64,000 nucleotides of DNA from Nitrospira sp. UBA2082 (GCA_002331335.1 DCZO01000014.1:1-64000), one strand, 5' to 3'; shown: positions 39,724 to 49,381, counted from the stretch's first letter. A program made the numbers and translations. The notes: generated by a model from the letters alone, not told the origin.

Positions 39724-40932
39724 ATGGATAAGGCGCAGTGGAATGAGTGGTTGGTGTATCTCCTCAACCGACCCCTTGCCTACGGACTCCTGGAGTTATC
39801 ACGACGCCTTGGAGAGGTCGTGTACGTACCCCGTGTTGGCTATGTGATCAGTGATGCCGAAATCGCTCTCGATGTCCTGATGGACACCGAGCACTTTGAC
39901 TCTCACTCCCCTGGCAGCCTGGGGTTTCTTGTGACTCAGGCGCTTGGGCCATACGCACTGCTCAACATGGACGGACCAGAGCACAAGGACCTGAAGCGCA
40001 GGCTTCAGGAGGTATTTTCGTCGAAATATATCAAAGCGCTCATCGGGTCAGCCACGAACGACATCGTGGATGAGTTTCGAGGGAATCTGCTGGCTGGACG
40101 AGTGGTTGACGTGGTGGAATTCATGAAGGACTTCTCGAGCCGGATGGCCTGCGAATTGATCGGCGTCAGGGTTGACCCACACAATGAACGAGGGGCCTAT
40201 GCGGATATGTTCGCCTTGGCTACCGAATTCACTGCTCTGGCCGGTCTTGGCAAGCGCAGCCTGTCTGACAGCGACCTGAAGAACGCAAAGCGGATTGTCG
40301 AGCGCCTTTCGGCGCATATCCGGGAAAGTTACGAGGATAAGGATATTCGCGACGAATCGCTGACGCAGCACATGCGATCTTGCGGGTTCACGTTTGAAGA
40401 AGCGAAGGGCGTGGTGATCATCGTGATGATCGGGGCCACAGAACTCATCACCTACGGCATGCCGCGAGTCCTCACGCTGTTGGTTGATTCTAGGCAAATT
40501 GGGAAACTACGCGCCAGGCCTGAGCTGCTTGAGCGGGCCGTCGACGAAGGCTTTCGACTCGTGACGCCGTCCAACGTCGTCCTTCGCGCCGTGGTGGCTG
40601 ATTGTCAGATTCGCGGCCATCACTTTCGCAAGGGAAGACGGGCGCTCATCGTCTTTAATAACATCATGAAACAAGAGAAACACTTTCCACATGCGACTCG
40701 CTTTGACATTGAACGCGCTATTGACCCGCGATTTCGCCGCCTCCCTTTTGGGGCCGGCGCCCATACCTGTCTTGGGACAGGCCTCGCCATCGCCGAAGCT
40801 CGTAAAGTGCTTGCGGCACTGTTATCAGTTGAAGGCGAATACGAAATCCTCAGCCGCCGGTACAACCGCGGCCAGACCTACCCTGGCTACTCATCCTTGC
40901 TCATCCGGGTGCGGTGGCCACGTCTTCCATGA
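39724..40932 (+). CDS. Cytochrome P450
   Basis: The 402-residue soluble P450 has all standard elements. The I-helix oxygen-activation stretch is MIGATE (226-230, Thr/Glu in place of the common Thr), the K-helix ExxR is E265-R268 in DEGFRL, and the heme-binding loop is FGAGAHTCLG with Cys349 as axial ligand. The length fits class-I bacterial enzymes needing ferredoxin and reductase from elsewhere. No ferredoxin gene is nearby. It is convergent, five bases apart, with a methyltransferase gene of a KAS III/diiron cluster, which suggests it oxidises a lipid or polyketide-like product. The ATG has only a weak GGGAAA ribosome binding site. Confidence 0.93.
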   Translation: MDKAQWNEWLVYLLNRPLAYGLLELSRRLGEVVYVPRVGYVISDAEIALDVLMDTEHFDSHSPGSLGFLVTQALGPYALLNMDGPEHKDLKRRLQEVFSSKYIKALIGSATNDIVDEFRGNLLAGRVVDVVEFMKDFSSRMACELIGVRVDPHNERGAYADMFALATEFTALAGLGKRSLSDSDLKNAKRIVERLSAHIRESYEDKDIRDESLTQHMRSCGFTFEEAKGVVIIVMIGATELITYGMPRVLTLLVDSRQIGKLRARPELLERAVDEGFRLVTPSNVVLRAVVADCQIRGHHFRKGRRALIVFNNIMKQEKHFPHATRFDIERAIDPRFRRLPFGAGAHTCLGTGLAIAEARKVLAALLSVEGEYEILSRRYNRGQTYPGYSSLLIRVRWPRLP

Positions 40933-40937
40933 CTCGA

Positions 40938-41861
40938 TCAGTCTTTCCGAAGGACGGCGGCCATATACATGGTTTGGCCCGACTCAAGCTCACACCGCAT
41001 CGCCGTACCCTGCATCGCATAGGCACCGCGCGCGAAGGTCTTGAACGGACCCCTGACCCGTCGCTGAAGCAAGTCCAACTTCCGCCCCTCATCCAATTCG
41101 AGCGCGCGAACCACATTGGCGGTGATATCCTCTTGCCTCAGCAGCCGTAACGAGCTTTCCGCCAGTTCAGTCTGCAGACGTTCCAGAGCGCCTCCTCGTC
41201 GTGAGGCAAAGCCTGCGAAAAGGAGCTCTCCTCCGGGCCGAAGCACCCGATGCACCTCCGCCAGAAAGCGTGGAATTGAACGATAGCAGTGGGCACTCTC
41301 GATATTAAGCGCGACATCGAAACTCGAAGCCTCAAAGGCAAGATTCTCCGCGTCTCCTTGTACATACTCCAGCCCTGTGTCTGTGTGGTGCTGTGCACGC
41401 GCTAAAGCTGTGGCACTGTGGGAGAAATCCAGCGCAACGAAAGTCTTTGGCTTCAGGGTCCGTGCGAGGTAGGCCGCGCCGCCTCCGCGTCCGCTACCAA
41501 CCTCGATCACATCCAGGTCGGTGAACCGATCTTCCCGCGATCCCAAGGTGGCCACATACCTGTAGAGTTGCAGCGCAAAGCGTTCTGTGTCACGGAGGCC
41601 GACGCTCTGGGGATGCTCATCGGACCCCAGTTCCGCATAGCCATAGTTCATGGTCGTCCACTCGCTGAACGGATAGCGCCGCGCAAGATACTCGTACAGC
41701 AGGCGCGAGCCAATACGCTTAGCCTGTCCAGCAACGAGGCCATGACCACGCGCACCAGTCACATAGCGCCAGGGGTGAAGCGCGCTGGAGGACATGCGTT
41801 TCAACCATGCAAAGGCTGCTTGAGGAGTATGGCTCGGACTGGAAGGCGAGTTGTGACCCAT
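40938..41861 (-). CDS. SAM-dependent methyltransferase, phthiotriol-methyltransferase-like
   Basis: I start at the ATG at 41861 (307 residues); frames open to 42047 overlap the KAS III gene. A class-I methyltransferase fold is clear: DVIEVGSGRGGGAAYLAR (motif I), the acidic VALDFSH strand, and DVALNIESAHCY with LRPGGELLFAGF. The pattern NYGYAELG followed by RGGGAAYLAR resembles mycobacterial phthiotriol dimycocerosate methyltransferases and polyketide O-methyltransferases. It thus probably methylates a hydroxyl on a lipid or polyketide-like product. It follows the KAS III gene by about 70 bases on the same strand, and abuts the P450 gene tail-to-tail. Confidence 0.88.
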   Translation of the reverse strand: MGHNSPSSPSHTPQAAFAWLKRMSSSALHPWRYVTGARGHGLVAGQAKRIGSRLLYEYLARRYPFSEWTTMNYGYAELGSDEHPQSVGLRDTERFALQLYRYVATLGSREDRFTDLDVIEVGSGRGGGAAYLARTLKPKTFVALDFSHSATALARAQHHTDTGLEYVQGDAENLAFEASSFDVALNIESAHCYRSIPRFLAEVHRVLRPGGELLFAGFASRRGGALERLQTELAESSLRLLRQEDITANVVRALELDEGRKLDLLQRRVRGPFKTFARGAYAMQGTAMRCELESGQTMYMAAVLRKD

Positions 41862-41929
41862 AGATTTGAAACCGATAGGTTGAACATCGATCGCGTTACA
41901 AACTTTTTCAGGATATGGGAAATGACCTT

Positions 41930-42997
41930 TCAATATTGATAAACACATCCACCATACAAGAATTTGCTCGCTTCGGCGCCCAATATGAGAACGCGTTGCC
42001 CTTTTTTCAGGTCCCCAGAACGGCGCAGCATATCGAGGCTGACCCAAATCGCCGCTGACCCCAGATTCCCCAGTTTATCCGCGGTGACATAGATCTTCTC
42101 TTCTGGCACATCAAAGTATTGGCTGAAAAGATGGGCCAAATGTCCATTGGCCTGATGGGGCACAATCCAGTCGAACTCCCGCAGAGAATGTCCGCGCTGC
42201 ATCATGGCCTCGACGCCACGCACAAACAGCTCTCCCCCATGCTCCCGCACGGCTTGCACGTGATGTCGAAACACAGGCACCTGCATGCTGCACTGCGGCT
42301 GAGAAGATCCCCCGCCTTCAATGAAGAAGCCTGGCTCCCGCCCAAGACCGATCTGACCTACAAAAATATTAGAGAGGATCTGGTCCTCAGATCCATCGTC
42401 CTGCCCAACGATCACAGCGCCGGCGCCATCACCCATCTGTACGTAATTCACGAGTTGTTCGTTGCTAAGAAACGCGTCGGAAATATCACAATAAGGAGAC
42501 CCTGTCTCACTTCCGACAATTGCGATTGTCTGAAGCGCGTTCGCGGCTGCCATTGCCGACGCGATCTGCAGCCCGTTGGCGAAACCAGTACATGCCTGAC
42601 GCAGTTCAAGATAAGGACCCGTGTAGTGAAGTTCGTCGGCGACCCAAGCGATATTGGGTGGCAACAGCGTGTGAGGGGATGAGGTATGGCCAATAAGGTA
42701 CTCTACCGAATCGATGCCGATTCCCGCTTCCAGCATAGCTCCGGAAAGCGCAGCGTGGCATAACTGCGGTGACTGCATCGTGATACGTGTGCCACTGAGT
42801 GGAACTTGCAGATCACGGCTGACATGGCGATGCGTGATCCCAAGCCGATAGGCAATACTTCTTGCGCGTCGCACCGCGCGAGGATTGCAGGCGTTCTCTA
42901 GCGCTTCAAACAGGGTTTCATTGCTGACCGCAGGCCCCGGCAGGCTTCGACCAGTGCCGAGCAGCTTCAGGCGTTTTGCCGCAAAGTGCGCAGCCAT
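41930..42997 (-). CDS. Beta-ketoacyl synthase III-type (FabH/OleA-like) enzyme
   Basis: The ATG at 42997 overlaps the stop of the diiron gene (TGATG); a TTG one codon upstream is less likely. The 355-residue protein has the thiolase-fold catalytic triad. Cys136 is in RQACTGFANG, His281 in VPHQANGHLAH and Asn311 in LGNLGSAAIW, as in KAS III. Residues DGAGAVIVG and RVLILGAEASKF support the fold. Whether it extends acyl-CoA primers, condenses two chains (OleA-like) or acts on another starter cannot be read directly. Its place in a cluster with a diiron protein, methyltransferase, P450 and MMPL exporter points away from housekeeping fatty acid synthesis. No acyl carrier protein or malonyl-transferase gene is adjacent. 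Confidence 0.92.
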   Translation of the reverse strand: MAAHFAAKRLKLLGTGRSLPGPAVSNETLFEALENACNPRAVRRARSIAYRLGITHRHVSRDLQVPLSGTRITMQSPQLCHAALSGAMLEAGIGIDSVEYLIGHTSSPHTLLPPNIAWVADELHYTGPYLELRQACTGFANGLQIASAMAAANALQTIAIVGSETGSPYCDISDAFLSNEQLVNYVQMGDGAGAVIVGQDDGSEDQILSNIFVGQIGLGREPGFFIEGGGSSQPQCSMQVPVFRHHVQAVREHGGELFVRGVEAMMQRGHSLREFDWIVPHQANGHLAHLFSQYFDVPEEKIYVTADKLGNLGSAAIWVSLDMLRRSGDLKKGQRVLILGAEASKFLYGGCVYQY

Positions 42998-43755
42998 CAA
43001 AGCGCTCCCCTCTTGATGCGAGCGAATAACAAGCCCGCATCGATGCCAATATCCTCAAAGGAATCGGCCACGTACTCAAGCATGCGTGTCAGGTCGCCAC
43101 GGACGAGTTCCCCCAAGCGCGAATGGTCATCACGGGAAAGGCCTAAGGCAAACGCATGCCGGCGGCAGATCGAGACATGCCGTGCTTCGTCGTGCCTAAT
43201 GCGTTCAACCAGTTGACCAATCATACTGTTGCCGCCTACCGCACTCTGCTGCATGTACCACATGATGGCGCACACGGCGCTATCCAATTGTGACACTTGT
43301 CCGAAATGGTGAGCGACGGTTTCAGCTCGTCCTAGGCCCGCGAAGTACGCCTGCGACCGTCGTCTAATCGCATGTTCGTCCTTGGCAGCCGGCAGTTTGG
43401 CACGTAATACTTGCAAGCTTGCTTCGTGGGCAGTCTCGTCATTCTCGAGGCTGTGAAAGAGCGTCACGCTCACATTCAGAGCTTGGCGTGTCAAATGTCC
43501 GCCTTCAATCTGAAAGAGATTCATGGCGGATTGTTCCCCACACAACAGGGCAGGAGCTAACCTCGCCAGCGCTTCCTGATGCCTGCTGTTCATCACCAAG
43601 GGACCATCAGAGAACTCCTCACTCCATTGAGCGAACCAGGTCCGCGTTGGTGTCGGACCCCACCGCGGAGGAGCAAAGCAGCGGAACACTTGTCTCGGAC
43701 TGTTTGTGCTGCCGTGAGACGCTGGCCAGGCAACAAGAGGATTCGTGTTTTTCAT
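42997..43755 (-). CDS. Diiron ferritin-like oxygenase-type protein
   Basis: A 252-residue all-helical protein. Iron ligands are suggested by E74 (CGEQSAMN), E107/H110 in ENDETAHEASL and E190/H193 in RHDEARHVSIC. Two ExxH motifs about 80 residues apart and a further carboxylate form the ferritin-like diiron signature. Such enzymes use O2 to hydroxylate, desaturate or deformylate lipids and amines. It overlaps the exporter gene upstream by four bases and the KAS III gene downstream, so the three form one transcript. The proposed substrate is the KAS III product. It is a separate family from the ferritin-like protein at 30611-31279, which has different spacing. Confidence 0.82.
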   Translation of the reverse strand: MKNTNPLVAWPASHGSTNSPRQVFRCFAPPRWGPTPTRTWFAQWSEEFSDGPLVMNSRHQEALARLAPALLCGEQSAMNLFQIEGGHLTRQALNVSVTLFHSLENDETAHEASLQVLRAKLPAAKDEHAIRRRSQAYFAGLGRAETVAHHFGQVSQLDSAVCAIMWYMQQSAVGGNSMIGQLVERIRHDEARHVSICRRHAFALGLSRDDHSRLGELVRGDLTRMLEYVADSFEDIGIDAGLLFARIKRGAL

Positions 43756-46019
43756 GAAACCCTTATGACACCGTTTGCCGAAGGAGGTTGTATTGAATAG
43801 CTAAGTTGTAGCAATGCCGGCAGAACGAGAAGATCCGCTGCCAAGGCGATCAAGATAATGGAGACAGAAAGACTACTCATGGCCAGAATAGGAGAGAAAT
43901 CGGACAGCAGACCTATCAACAGCCCCATTGATAACGTCATCGTCGTGATGATCAGAGCCGGTCCAACCTGGTTGAGCATCGCCGGGATGACCATGTCGCT
44001 CTGAGTCTGATTGAGTCGCCGATACCTCGCCAGAAGGTAGATCGTATCATCCACAATGACGCCCAGGATCATGCCCAGCACCACCGCTCCCCCCAGAGCA
44101 ATCTTGCCATCCACCAGCGCCCACAGCGCATACGCCGCGAGAACAGGAACGACATTGCACACGACACCGATCCATGCGGCCTTGACAGAACGTAAAATCA
44201 ATCCGGCAATGAGCGCGATCGCGACAAGAGAAATACCAAGTGCGTAGACCATACTGGCCGCGTTTCTCTGACCAAGCTGGGCGAACGTGAGATTGGGGCC
44301 AGCACCGCCTTGATAGGAAAAGGGCGTGAGATGACGGTCGAGCCAGGCACGGACCCGATTATCGAACGCAATCATTGCTCGTGCGTCCAGGTTTTTGAGA
44401 TAGACCGCCGCATGAAGCGCCGAGTAGTCTTCGGATACATGATGCTGCAGCGACAAGGCAGCCGGCGTGTTGTCTTCTGCCATTCGTCGATAGCGCATCA
44501 ATGATGATGGATCTCGCACCCCCACCACGTGGCGGATTCGAGGAAGATCGGCGATGGTCACCACACGGTTTACCTCCGGCTGTGTCCGCAGCCAGAGTGC
44601 GAAGGCTTCCATCTTTTCAAGGAACACCTGCTGGAAAACCCCGTACCGTTGGCCCGTCTCAAGAGAGTAGCTAATCTTATTCACACCACTAAACTCTTCA
44701 TCAATAAGCCTGGTATCTTGGCGGAACTCATGGCTATCCGGGAAATATTCAAATACATTGTCGTTAATCTCATTGCCAAACACTCCCGCAGCGGAAAGAA
44801 GAGCCACCAGAGTAAACAATGCCACGATCGACCGAGAATTGGCGGTAATGAATCGAATCAACAGGGGAATCTGAAAAACGGCGCGCAAATCTCGACCCTG
44901 CGTCACCTTCACGCCGCACAGCAATACCGGCAAGAGAGTCACCGTCAACACGAACGACAACGCAATGCCGAACGCAACAATATATCCAACAGTCCGCACC
45001 GGCGGCGAGGGACTGAATGCGAGTCCTAGGAATCCCAAGATCGTGGTGAAGCTGGTGAGAGCGAGCGGCAACAAATTGAGTGTCAGCGCATGCCGGGCGC
45101 TCTCCATTGGATTCTGCCCGTCCGCACGGCTATGGAGATATGATGTGGTGACATGAACGGCGCTTGCGATGGCCATGCTGGCAATAATCACGGGGACATA
45201 CACAGCGATCGATGCCAGCTCGAATCCTAACCACCCGGCAACTCCGAAGGCACCCACCACTGCGAGAAGGGCGTTGAGGAGGATGGCGACGGCGACCCAA
45301 AAGCTAGAAAAGAGTACCCAGAGGGTCGCCAGGAAAAGCAGAATCAAGGCCGGCAGGAACATCTTCAAATCATGTCGAACCACCAGAACATAGGCTTCTT
45401 TCAGGGGTAACGTACCGGTGTAGTGGGCAATGATTGGAACCTGAGCGAGGCTTATCTCTTGTTTAACGAAGGCCCGCAGTTGCGCCATGGCATCCAGCAG
45501 CACATTGGCGTTTCCGTCGCTAGGCAGAGCAAAAGTTATTTCGATAAGCGCGAACCGACCATCTCCCGACAAGAGCAGGCGGCGTACATATTCATCACTC
45601 AACAAACGGTCGCGATTGAGATTGACGAAGGCAGGTTTGGTTGAGGTGGTTCCATCATGCCCCTCAATCTGGAGGGCATCAATTTCCGGATGGAGATCAA
45701 CGAAGTCGGCAATGGAACTGACGCGCTTAATAAATGGGAAGGCTCGCTCAGCGGCTCTGATACGATCGATGACCGCAAAATGGGCAGGAACAAGCATGTC
45801 GTCTTCCACACTCTCGAGAATGATAATGACACTTTCGTCGCTGGCGTACTTATCAGCCAGATCGTTGTTGACGGCAAGCAGCGGATCATTGGTGTCGAAA
45901 TAGGCGTCGTAACTGGCGTTCAAGCGCAGTCCGCTAGCGCCGTACCCAAGAGCGGCAATCACGACCAGGGCGGCGGCAACGGTCACCCATGGGTGCTTCA
46001 GGGTTGTCGCGATCAACAA
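43752..46019 (-). CDS. MMPL/RND-type exporter
   Basis: A 755-residue membrane protein with a first helix at the N-terminus (VTVAAALVVIAALGYGASGL), a large periplasmic loop (about 35-210), then helices in two blocks of about five each. These include a GMILGVIVDDTIYLLARY stretch with the conserved Asp pair of RND helix 4/10 types, and a second loop at about 405-620. At 755 residues it resembles the hopanoid/lipid-transport (HpnN-like) and MMPL branch, smaller than drug-efflux RND proteins, and lacks partner genes for a tripartite pump. The start is an unusual TTG overlapping the YHS lipoprotein gene by seven bases. It probably exports the lipid made by the neighbouring genes. Confidence 0.88.
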   Translation of the reverse strand: MLIATTLKHPWVTVAAALVVIAALGYGASGLRLNASYDAYFDTNDPLLAVNNDLADKYASDESVIIILESVEDDMLVPAHFAVIDRIRAAERAFPFIKRVSSIADFVDLHPEIDALQIEGHDGTTSTKPAFVNLNRDRLLSDEYVRRLLLSGDGRFALIEITFALPSDGNANVLLDAMAQLRAFVKQEISLAQVPIIAHYTGTLPLKEAYVLVVRHDLKMFLPALILLFLATLWVLFSSFWVAVAILLNALLAVVGAFGVAGWLGFELASIAVYVPVIIASMAIASAVHVTTSYLHSRADGQNPMESARHALTLNLLPLALTSFTTILGFLGLAFSPSPPVRTVGYIVAFGIALSFVLTVTLLPVLLCGVKVTQGRDLRAVFQIPLLIRFITANSRSIVALFTLVALLSAAGVFGNEINDNVFEYFPDSHEFRQDTRLIDEEFSGVNKISYSLETGQRYGVFQQVFLEKMEAFALWLRTQPEVNRVVTIADLPRIRHVVGVRDPSSLMRYRRMAEDNTPAALSLQHHVSEDYSALHAAVYLKNLDARAMIAFDNRVRAWLDRHLTPFSYQGGAGPNLTFAQLGQRNAASMVYALGISLVAIALIAGLILRSVKAAWIGVVCNVVPVLAAYALWALVDGKIALGGAVVLGMILGVIVDDTIYLLARYRRLNQTQSDMVIPAMLNQVGPALIITTMTLSMGLLIGLLSDFSPILAMSSLSVSIILIALAADLLVLPALLQLSYSIQPPSANGVIRVS

Positions 46020-46477
46020 CAGGACCTGTCGGCTAGGCTTTTGATCTTCTCAGCCCAATGGTCATCAGCTGTTCTGATGTTGTCAGAGAGGTCTTCGGCC
46101 CAGTTATCTCTGACGCGCAGGCTGTAATTGAGATACAGTTTGCCTGCATGGATGGTCCACGCTTCGGGAGCCGTTGAGGCGATGAAACCTTTGCTCATCG
46201 CATAGGCGCAATACCCCCCGTATTGAGGCATATACGCCTCAGGGTCATTTGCGAACAGGTCGCGGTTCTTTTCGTTCTCAAAATGCCACGTCGCTCCTGC
46301 ACTTTGGTGCGCGAACTGAGCGCTGCCTTTGACTGGCCTGCCTTGGCTGAAGTAGGCCACCGGGTCATAGCCGTGGATCGCAACACCATCTGTGGTGAAC
46401 GTCCTGTTTTCCAAGGTGGTGCAGCCCACAACGGTAAACACCAGCAGGGCTAGGAAATACAGGAGTCTCATGCGCAT
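46013..46477 (-). CDS. YHS-domain lipoprotein
   Basis: The 154-residue product has a lipoprotein signal ending VFTVVGC (Cys near residue 19). A YHS domain follows: AIHGYDPVAYFSQGRPVKGS, then GATWHFENEKNRDLFANDPE and YMPQYGGYCAYAMSKG. YHS domains bind metal (often copper) through Tyr, His and Cys/Ser residues. Ribosome binding site GGAG precedes the ATG. It starts the operon with the exporter, diiron, KAS III and methyltransferase genes (its end overlaps the exporter start), and may chaperone metal for the diiron enzyme or act in envelope redox. Confidence 0.88.
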   Translation of the reverse strand: MRMRLLYFLALLVFTVVGCTTLENRTFTTDGVAIHGYDPVAYFSQGRPVKGSAQFAHQSAGATWHFENEKNRDLFANDPEAYMPQYGGYCAYAMSKGFIASTAPEAWTIHAGKLYLNYSLRVRDNWAEDLSDNIRTADDHWAEKIKSLADRSCC

Positions 46478-46495
46478 CCCATCATCTCCACTCCC

Positions 46496-48073
46496 TCACC
46501 CTCGTCTCATCCACGCGAACAGCTTCGTCAGGATATTCTTTGTGCCTTGTGAAAAGTGCGCCTTGCGCCAGAGATTGACCGCCTTCTTGTTTACTTCAGC
46601 CTGGGTCGGATAGGGATGGATTGTGCCCGCGAGCGTCTTCGCACCGGCGCCGGCTTTCATGAGCACCGAGAATTCGCTGATCATGTCTCCGGCATGAACC
46701 GCGACGATCGTGGCGCCCACAATCTTATCCGTGCCCTTCTGAATATGAATCCTGGCGAATCCTTCGTCCTCCCCATCGAGAATCGCACGATCCACTTCGT
46801 CGAGCTTATAGGTATAGGTTTCGACCTCGATGCCCTTTTCCTTCGCGTCCTTCTCATACAGCCCCACATGCGCAACTTCCGGCTCCGTGAAGGTACACCA
46901 GGGCATCGTCAGCGAATCGACGCTGGCATAGGCGAACCCGAAGGGATGCGGAAACAGCGCGTTCTGGATCACGATTTGCGCCATCGCATCGGCAGCGTGG
47001 GTAAACTTGTATCGCGAGCAGATATCGCCGGCCGCGTAAATCTTGGGGTTCGTCGTCTGCAATCTGTGATTCACCTTCACTCCGGCCTTGTCATACTCAA
47101 CCCCCACGGTCTCCAACCCGAGACCCTCGACATTCGGGGTCCGACCAACGCCGACCAGGATCTCATCGACCGTCACGTCGTACTGCTGACCGTGCGAATC
47201 AACCGTGAGATGCTTCCCGGCTTCGGTCTTCTGAACCTTCACATCCTTCCCGCAACAGAGCAGCGTCACTCCATCGCGTAGCATCTGCTGTTCGACGATC
47301 GCGGCCGCGTCACGGTCTTCGTTCGGCATGATCCCATGCATCGCCTCAATCAGATAAACCTGACTTCCGAAGCGGGCAAAAGCCTGGGCCAGTTCGCAGC
47401 CAATGGGGCCGGCCCCGATCACGGCAAGACGCGGAGGCAGCTCCGTCAGCGAGAAGACTGTTTCGTTCGTAAGGTAGCCCGCCTCCAGCAACCCGGGAAT
47501 GGGAGGCAGGGCCGCACGCGCACCGCTGCAGATGGCAGCCCGTGCGAAAGTCAGCGTTCGATTTCCCGCCGGTCCTTCGACCTGGATCGTGTCAGCCCCG
47601 GCAAACCGCCCGCTGCCGATGTAGACGTCCACCCCCAAATTCTTATACCGGTGCGCCGAGTCGTTGTGGCTGATTCGCGCGCGCAATTTTCGCATCCGCG
47701 CCATCACAGCCCCGAAGTCATACTTCACCCCGGCAGGAATATGAAGGCCGAATTCTGAAGATCTTCGGAGATCGGCCCACGCCCGCGCGGCGCGAATGAT
47801 ACCTTTTGACGGCACACACCCGACATTCAAACAGTCCCCGCCCATGAGATGTTTTTCGATCAGCGCAACCTTGGCCCCCAGGCTCGCGGCAATGACCGCC
47901 GTAATCAGGCCGGCAGTCCCGGCTCCGATGACGACGATGTTGTAGCGGCCGGCTGGTTCAGGATTCACCCAATCGGATGGATGTACATTGGCGACCAACT
48001 GCTGGTTATGCTCGTCGTCGGGGAGGACCATCGGCTCGTCGTAGCGGCTCATTCCAGTTGTCCTCTCCGCCAT
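46496..48073 (-). CDS. Pyridine-nucleotide disulfide oxidoreductase (mercuric reductase-like)
   Basis: With the ATG at 48073, overlapping the stop of the TVP38 gene, the product has 525 residues. It has the FAD site IVVIGAGTAGLITAVIAA, the redox-active disulfide CLNVGC in GGDCLNVGCVPSKG, the NAD(P) site AVIGAGPIGCELAQAF, and the C-terminal dimer interface ending HPYPTQAEVNKKAV. The catalytic His-Glu pair is represented by HPYPT with Glu nearby. It lacks the N-terminal metal-binding HMA domain and C-terminal Cys pair of true mercuric reductase. It belongs to the group of flavin disulfide reductases found next to TVP38 genes, possibly handling a small-molecule disulfide or quinone. Confidence 0.93.
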   Translation of the reverse strand: MAERTTGMSRYDEPMVLPDDEHNQQLVANVHPSDWVNPEPAGRYNIVVIGAGTAGLITAVIAASLGAKVALIEKHLMGGDCLNVGCVPSKGIIRAARAWADLRRSSEFGLHIPAGVKYDFGAVMARMRKLRARISHNDSAHRYKNLGVDVYIGSGRFAGADTIQVEGPAGNRTLTFARAAICSGARAALPPIPGLLEAGYLTNETVFSLTELPPRLAVIGAGPIGCELAQAFARFGSQVYLIEAMHGIMPNEDRDAAAIVEQQMLRDGVTLLCCGKDVKVQKTEAGKHLTVDSHGQQYDVTVDEILVGVGRTPNVEGLGLETVGVEYDKAGVKVNHRLQTTNPKIYAAGDICSRYKFTHAADAMAQIVIQNALFPHPFGFAYASVDSLTMPWCTFTEPEVAHVGLYEKDAKEKGIEVETYTYKLDEVDRAILDGEDEGFARIHIQKGTDKIVGATIVAVHAGDMISEFSVLMKAGAGAKTLAGTIHPYPTQAEVNKKAVNLWRKAHFSQGTKNILTKLFAWMRRG

Positions 48074-48810
48074 CACGCCGGCTTTGCCGTGAACTTCTTG
48101 TACACGATGGGAATCAGGGCAAACAGACCCAACAACACAAAGGCTCCGATCACGTTCGGCGACGCAATCTCTTTCAACGTATTGATGGATCCAAGTTGGC
48201 GCCCGGCATAGGCATACACAAAGGATCCCGGAATGATCCCGATCGCTGTGGCCGCGGCATAGGTTCCTATGCTGACGCGCGTAAGCCCTGAGACGAGATT
48301 GACCACAAAGAACGGGAAGAGCGGGATCAATCGCAGAGTCAGCAGATAGCTGAACGCGTTCTTGGCAAACCCTTCTTGAAACGGCCCGAGCCACTTGCCG
48401 AATTTCTGCTCCACGACATCGTGTAAAAGATAGCGCGAAGCAAGAAAGGCCAGTACCGCCCCCGTCGTGGCGCCCAGATTGACAAAGAACGTGCCCACCA
48501 CACTTCCAAACAGAAACCCGCCGGCCAGTGTGAGAATCACGGCGCCGGGGAGCGCCAGACCGGCTACCACGATATAGGCCAAGATGAACAGCAGAATTGA
48601 GGCGGCATAGTGTGTTTCGGTGAAAAGCACCAGCTGATCACGATGTTGTTTCAGGGCCTCCAGAGAGAGATAGCGGCCTAGGTCTAAATAAAAGAAGGCG
48701 GCAATGACGCTCACCGCAATGGCGGCGAGCACTACCTTCCCCATATTGGTCTTGTTTGCCGTTTGGGTAACCGGTATACCGTTCGACATAGCAATGTGAT
48801 CACGTATCAT
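48073..48810 (-). CDS. TVP38/TMEM64 family membrane protein
   Basis: The 245-residue product has about six hydrophobic segments and the conserved VTT/SNARE-associated core, FLFGSVVGTFFVNLGATTGA and RLIPLFPFFVVNLVSGLT. A strong ribosome binding site (GGAGGACTCTCC) precedes the ATG. Proteins of this family are membrane transporters or lipid scramblase-like, related to DedA. It is followed with a one-base overlap by the flavin disulfide reductase, a very common pairing that suggests a shared redox role. This is the first gene of that two-gene unit. Confidence 0.92.
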   Translation of the reverse strand: MIRDHIAMSNGIPVTQTANKTNMGKVVLAAIAVSVIAAFFYLDLGRYLSLEALKQHRDQLVLFTETHYAASILLFILAYIVVAGLALPGAVILTLAGGFLFGSVVGTFFVNLGATTGAVLAFLASRYLLHDVVEQKFGKWLGPFQEGFAKNAFSYLLTLRLIPLFPFFVVNLVSGLTRVSIGTYAAATAIGIIPGSFVYAYAGRQLGSINTLKEIASPNVIGAFVLLGLFALIPIVYKKFTAKPA

Positions 48811-49044
48811 GGAGAGTCCTCCTGCTCACTGTCAATGTCGCATCCTACCGATTTGGTCGTCCCCCATGGCATTTTCTTACGGACTCCCCTCCTGGATTGG
48901 GACGGAAGGCGTGCCAGGCCCTCATGCTGCACGCCCCGCAAACGATGGCCGATGATGCGCAACCACCCGCCGGCGACCTGGATATCAAACCTGAGAGAAC
49001 GGAACTGAGGGAGGCGGAAGAATTGAAGGAAGTACGATGGCTGG

Positions 49045-49275
49045 CTAAGGCCCAGGGGCTCTGAATGCAGAGGCTGTTCCGCTGAGGGCATTGCCCACTT
49101 GTTCTATCAAGCCGGGCTGAGGCCGGCAGGAGATCTCGGAGCCTTGGTGGCCTGCAGATTGTCTCAGACCAGCGGTGCAAGATTCAGGACCTTTAGCTCT
49201 TTGATCGATCATCGATGTGTCTGCAGCGGCACATCCAAGGCTGACAAGGACGGGCACGAAAAGCATTAGGCGCAT
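49045..49275 (-). CDS. Small putative lipoprotein
   Basis: A 76-residue frame starting MRLMLFVPVLVSLGC, with a lipobox LGC at residue 14-15. A good ribosome binding site (GAGGTGCTCG) directly precedes the ATG. The mature part is short, polar and ends Ala/Gly/Pro. Conservation cannot be judged, but the signal sequence and ribosome binding site together make it more likely than not to be real. The stretches on either side (48811-49044 and 49276-49381) show no other supported gene. Confidence 0.55.
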   Translation of the reverse strand: MRLMLFVPVLVSLGCAAADTSMIDQRAKGPESCTAGLRQSAGHQGSEISCRPQPGLIEQVGNALSGTASAFRAPGP

Positions 49276-49381
49276 CGAGCACCTCGTGAAGTGAGGGTTA
49301 CGCTGACTGAACCATTATCTCCAACACTCTCTTCGGTCTAAGTCCTAGGAACTGTAGGCTCGAAGGGTACGGTGGAACCAG

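Noticed and set aside
39446..39847. A 133-codon plus-strand frame before the P450
   Set aside because: It overlaps the P450 start in another phase and lacks a protein-like pattern.
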